From assembly GCA_018663815.1 (NCBI GenBank), contig JABJPQ010000463.1, positions 1 to 7,392 on the forward strand: DNA of 7,392 nt, given 5' to 3'. This stretch comes from Halobacteriovoraceae bacterium (GTDB lineage: Bacteria > Bdellovibrionota > Bacteriovoracia > Bacteriovoracales > Bacteriovoracaceae). Each line of letters opens with the position of its first letter. Position 1 is the stretch's first letter. A model generated the notes under the pieces. That model made no database searches, was not told the origin of the DNA, and saw only the letters and a list, made by a program, of their open reading frames with translations. The position numbers and the translations under genes were made by a program. Below, piece after piece: positions 5,902-7,392 of the stretch.

Positions 5902-6910
5902 TTACCAGTTCTTTGTTTTGAATTTGAGAGCTAAAATATTTTAGCTTATTGGGAGTGAAGGCAATATTTTGCTTTTCTAATACTTTTGTCCATTTCTCGG
6001 CAACAATCTTCCACTCGTAACTTGCATTTTTCTGTAGATAAAGAGTTTTCTTACCGATATCCTTGACCACCGGAGATGTGTAATCTTGTAGCATTGTAAC
6101 GACAACGTATTCTCCATTATTTAAAATAGACATATCTTGCATTTCTATTGTTGGGGTGTCCTTTCTTGCAAAGACACTTTTCTTATATTGCTTGAATTGA
6201 GAGTGATTTCCACGGATAGAGTCAAAAAAATTAGTCTTGGAGTATGAGGAAATATAAGTTTCAAAATCTTTATTGCGCCAGGCTTCAGACCATTTGTTTA
6301 CAACAGAAGTTATTTCATTTTTACTTTTTAACCAACTTTCTTTTGTCTGGTAGTGTAGGTCTTGCACAATGACCACTGGAGTGTTTAATAGGTCTATGTA
6401 CTGAGAAATGTCCTTTAAATCTTTATCGATTGCAACAACACACCCTTTTGAGTCAAGACCAAGGGAGACTCTATTATCGTCGTCAGTAGAGTGTAACCAA
6501 ATTCCGCCCCCCGTTTTCTTACTTCGCTTATCTATTTCATTTGGATAATTTGTTGTGAATGCCCCTGCTCCGTAAATCTTTCCATAGTCCCCATATTTTT
6601 TTGTTAAGTATTGAGATGGGTGAAATTTTTGGAAAAAGTAGACACCTTCTGGTGTTTTTTTATCACCTTGTAGCGTTTTGTTGCCAATAAATTTTCCCGT
6701 TAATACCTTGTACTTCTTAACAAGGCGAGGAAACTCTTGATCGTTTTGATATAAGAATAAAGAGTGAGTAGATTTCTCAACTACCAGCGTATGATGAGCA
6801 AAACTGGCATCTAGTTGATAAATAGTACTAGGAAGGTAGGATTTATCTTCTGCATTGGCCATCGTAAGATGCACGAACAAGAGAGTGGTTAATATACTAG
6901 CTACTTTCAT
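5882..6910 (-). CDS. YkuD-fold L,D-carboxypeptidase/transpeptidase with NTF2-like domain (Csd6/Pgp2/Bd1075 type)
   Basis: This 342-residue periplasmic protein has a signal peptide ending ANA (cleavage after about residue 20). A YkuD catalytic domain follows at about 34-184. Its catalytic His140 (GGIWLHSTDD) and Cys157 (SKGCVV) lie 17 residues apart, as the family requires. After it comes an NTF2-like domain at about 196-311 (VNKWSEAWRNKDFETYI, then YLQKNASYEWKIVAEKW) and a 30-residue tail. This two-domain order is that of Helicobacter Csd6, Campylobacter Pgp2 and Bdellovibrio Bd1075. Those enzymes trim the terminal D-Ala from peptidoglycan tetrapeptides and control helical or curved shape. 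L,D-carboxypeptidase is thus the likeliest activity, though a transpeptidase cannot be excluded from sequence alone. GAGG lies ten bases before the ATG and a good promoter is upstream. It heads the operon with the coiled-coil and bactofilin genes, supporting a cell-shape role. Confidence 0.9.
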   Translation of the reverse strand: MKVASILTTLLFVHLTMANAEDKSYLPSTIYQLDASFAHHTLVVEKSTHSLFLYQNDQEFPRLVKKYKVLTGKFIGNKTLQGDKKTPEGVYFFQKFHPSQYLTKKYGDYGKIYGAGAFTTNYPNEIDKRSKKTGGGIWLHSTDDDNRVSLGLDSKGCVVAIDKDLKDISQYIDLLNTPVVIVQDLHYQTKESWLKSKNEITSVVNKWSEAWRNKDFETYISSYSKTNFFDSIRGNHSQFKQYKKSVFARKDTPTIEMQDMSILNNGEYVVVTMLQDYTSPVVKDIGKKTLYLQKNASYEWKIVAEKWTKVLEKQNIAFTPNKLKYFSSQIQNKELVNDSESI

Positions 6911-6957
6911 ATTTACTTTACCTCAAACCAGATTTGTTTAAAAACAATTATTATCTA

Positions 6958-6986
6958 ATTTTAACTATAGCATCACTTTTAATCAA
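6958..6986 (-). promoter_or_regulatory. sigma-70-type promoter for the cell-shape operon
   Basis: On the minus strand TTGATT (6981-6986, four of six consensus bases) and TAAAAT (6958-6963, five of six) are separated by exactly 17 bp. Transcription would start near 6951, leaving a leader of about 40 bases that includes the GAGG ribosome binding site of the YkuD gene. It is the best two-box promoter in the window and the only clear one for the three-gene operon. Confidence 0.55.
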
Positions 6987-7074
6987 TACAAATGATTGCA
7001 AAAGGCTGTCATCTTTTACCTGCTTTTAAATATAGCTATCTATCTGTTATTATTATACATAATGGAGTCGTTTT

Positions 7075-7392
7075 ATGAAAATATTTTCTTTGCAATCAAT
7101 TAGCCCAGAGTTTAAGTCACTCACGCAAGATATTAACAGTATTATTCCTGTTGATATCTACCAAGATATAGAGGCATTATTGCTTAATATTGATGAGTGT
7201 GATGGAGTCATTATTAATTTGGATGACAATCAAAAAGCGCAAGAAAAAAATATTAAAAAAATAAAAAAATACAATGAAGAGATTACCATAATTGTTCTTT
7301 GTAATAACTTATCGGAGAAAAAACTACAATCACATCAAAGATCGAGAGGTGCAGCAGATATTTATTTTTCCTACCCAACAGATATTGAAATA
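7075..7392 (+). CDS. degenerate receiver-domain protein, N-terminal part only
   Basis: An ATG with GGAG seven bases upstream (7064-7067) opens a frame of 106 codons that runs off the window without a stop. The visible part looks like a CheY-type receiver fold: strand VIINLDD (45-51) for beta-3, a helix rich in Lys (KNIKKIKKYNEE), strand ITIIVLC (70-76) for beta-4, then RGAADIYFSYPTDIE (91-105), matching the usual GADDYLTKPFDxxE. The key residues are missing. The phosphoacceptor Asp is replaced by Asn48, the invariant Lys by Tyr100, the beta-4 Thr by Cys or Asn, and the N-terminal acidic pair is absent. It is therefore probably not phosphorylated and would be a pseudo-receiver, used for protein contacts as in Myxococcus FrzS. 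The output domain, if any, is outside the window. It is divergent from the YkuD operon across 164 bp; no convincing promoter of its own was found. Confidence 0.65.
   Translation, partial: MKIFSLQSISPEFKSLTQDINSIIPVDIYQDIEALLLNIDECDGVIINLDDNQKAQEKNIKKIKKYNEEITIIVLCNNLSEKKLQSHQRSRGAADIYFSYPTDIEI

Overview
The window is AT-rich and encodes a Gram-negative cell envelope: a lipobox protein, SPase I signal peptides, a periplasmic L,D-transpeptidase-fold enzyme, a bactofilin and a FliL-like protein. The gene set suggests the Bdellovibrionota, perhaps the Bacteriovorax/Halobacteriovorax side. The strongest pointer is a YkuD+NTF2 peptidoglycan-trimming protein of the type known as Csd6 (Helicobacter), Pgp2 (Campylobacter) and Bd1075 (Bdellovibrio). 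The taxon is an inference from gene content and base composition; there is no rRNA or other marker.

Layout, left to right. (1) 1-201, + strand: a small acidic protein at the edge, start uncertain, overlapping tail-to-tail with (2). (2) 188-658, - strand: a stand-alone FliL-like membrane protein. (3) 741-1859, - strand: alanine dehydrogenase with every catalytic residue in place. (4) 1860-2058: a divergent intergenic region with a perfect 10-bp-arm inverted repeat, a possible 25-codon ORF behind a strong Shine-Dalgarno, and an extended -10 promoter for the next genes. (5) 2059-4808, + strand: two M16 peptidase-family genes 8 bp apart. The first is a lipoprotein with the zinc-binding HxxEH motif; the second is secreted, lacks the zinc site and carries the R/Y substrate-binding pair. 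(6) 4834-6910, - strand: a three-gene operon, transcribed from the 6910 side, encoding the YkuD+NTF2 peptidoglycan enzyme, a single-pass membrane coiled-coil protein and a short bactofilin. A TTGATT-17-TAAAAT promoter lies upstream. (7) 7075-7392, + strand: the start of a protein with a degenerate response-regulator receiver domain, cut by the window edge.

How the genes may work together. The M16 pair looks like one obligate two-subunit periplasmic protease anchored by a lipid. The bactofilin operon looks like a cell-shape module: a cytoplasmic scaffold, a transmembrane protein of unknown function that could link it to the periplasm, and a peptidoglycan stem-peptide-trimming enzyme. This three-part arrangement is the most interesting item here, because the middle gene sits where bactofilin loci commonly carry an M23 endopeptidase yet has no M23 domain. 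No rRNA, tRNA, CRISPR array, insertion sequence or attachment site was seen, and no gene-free stretch exceeds 300 bases.
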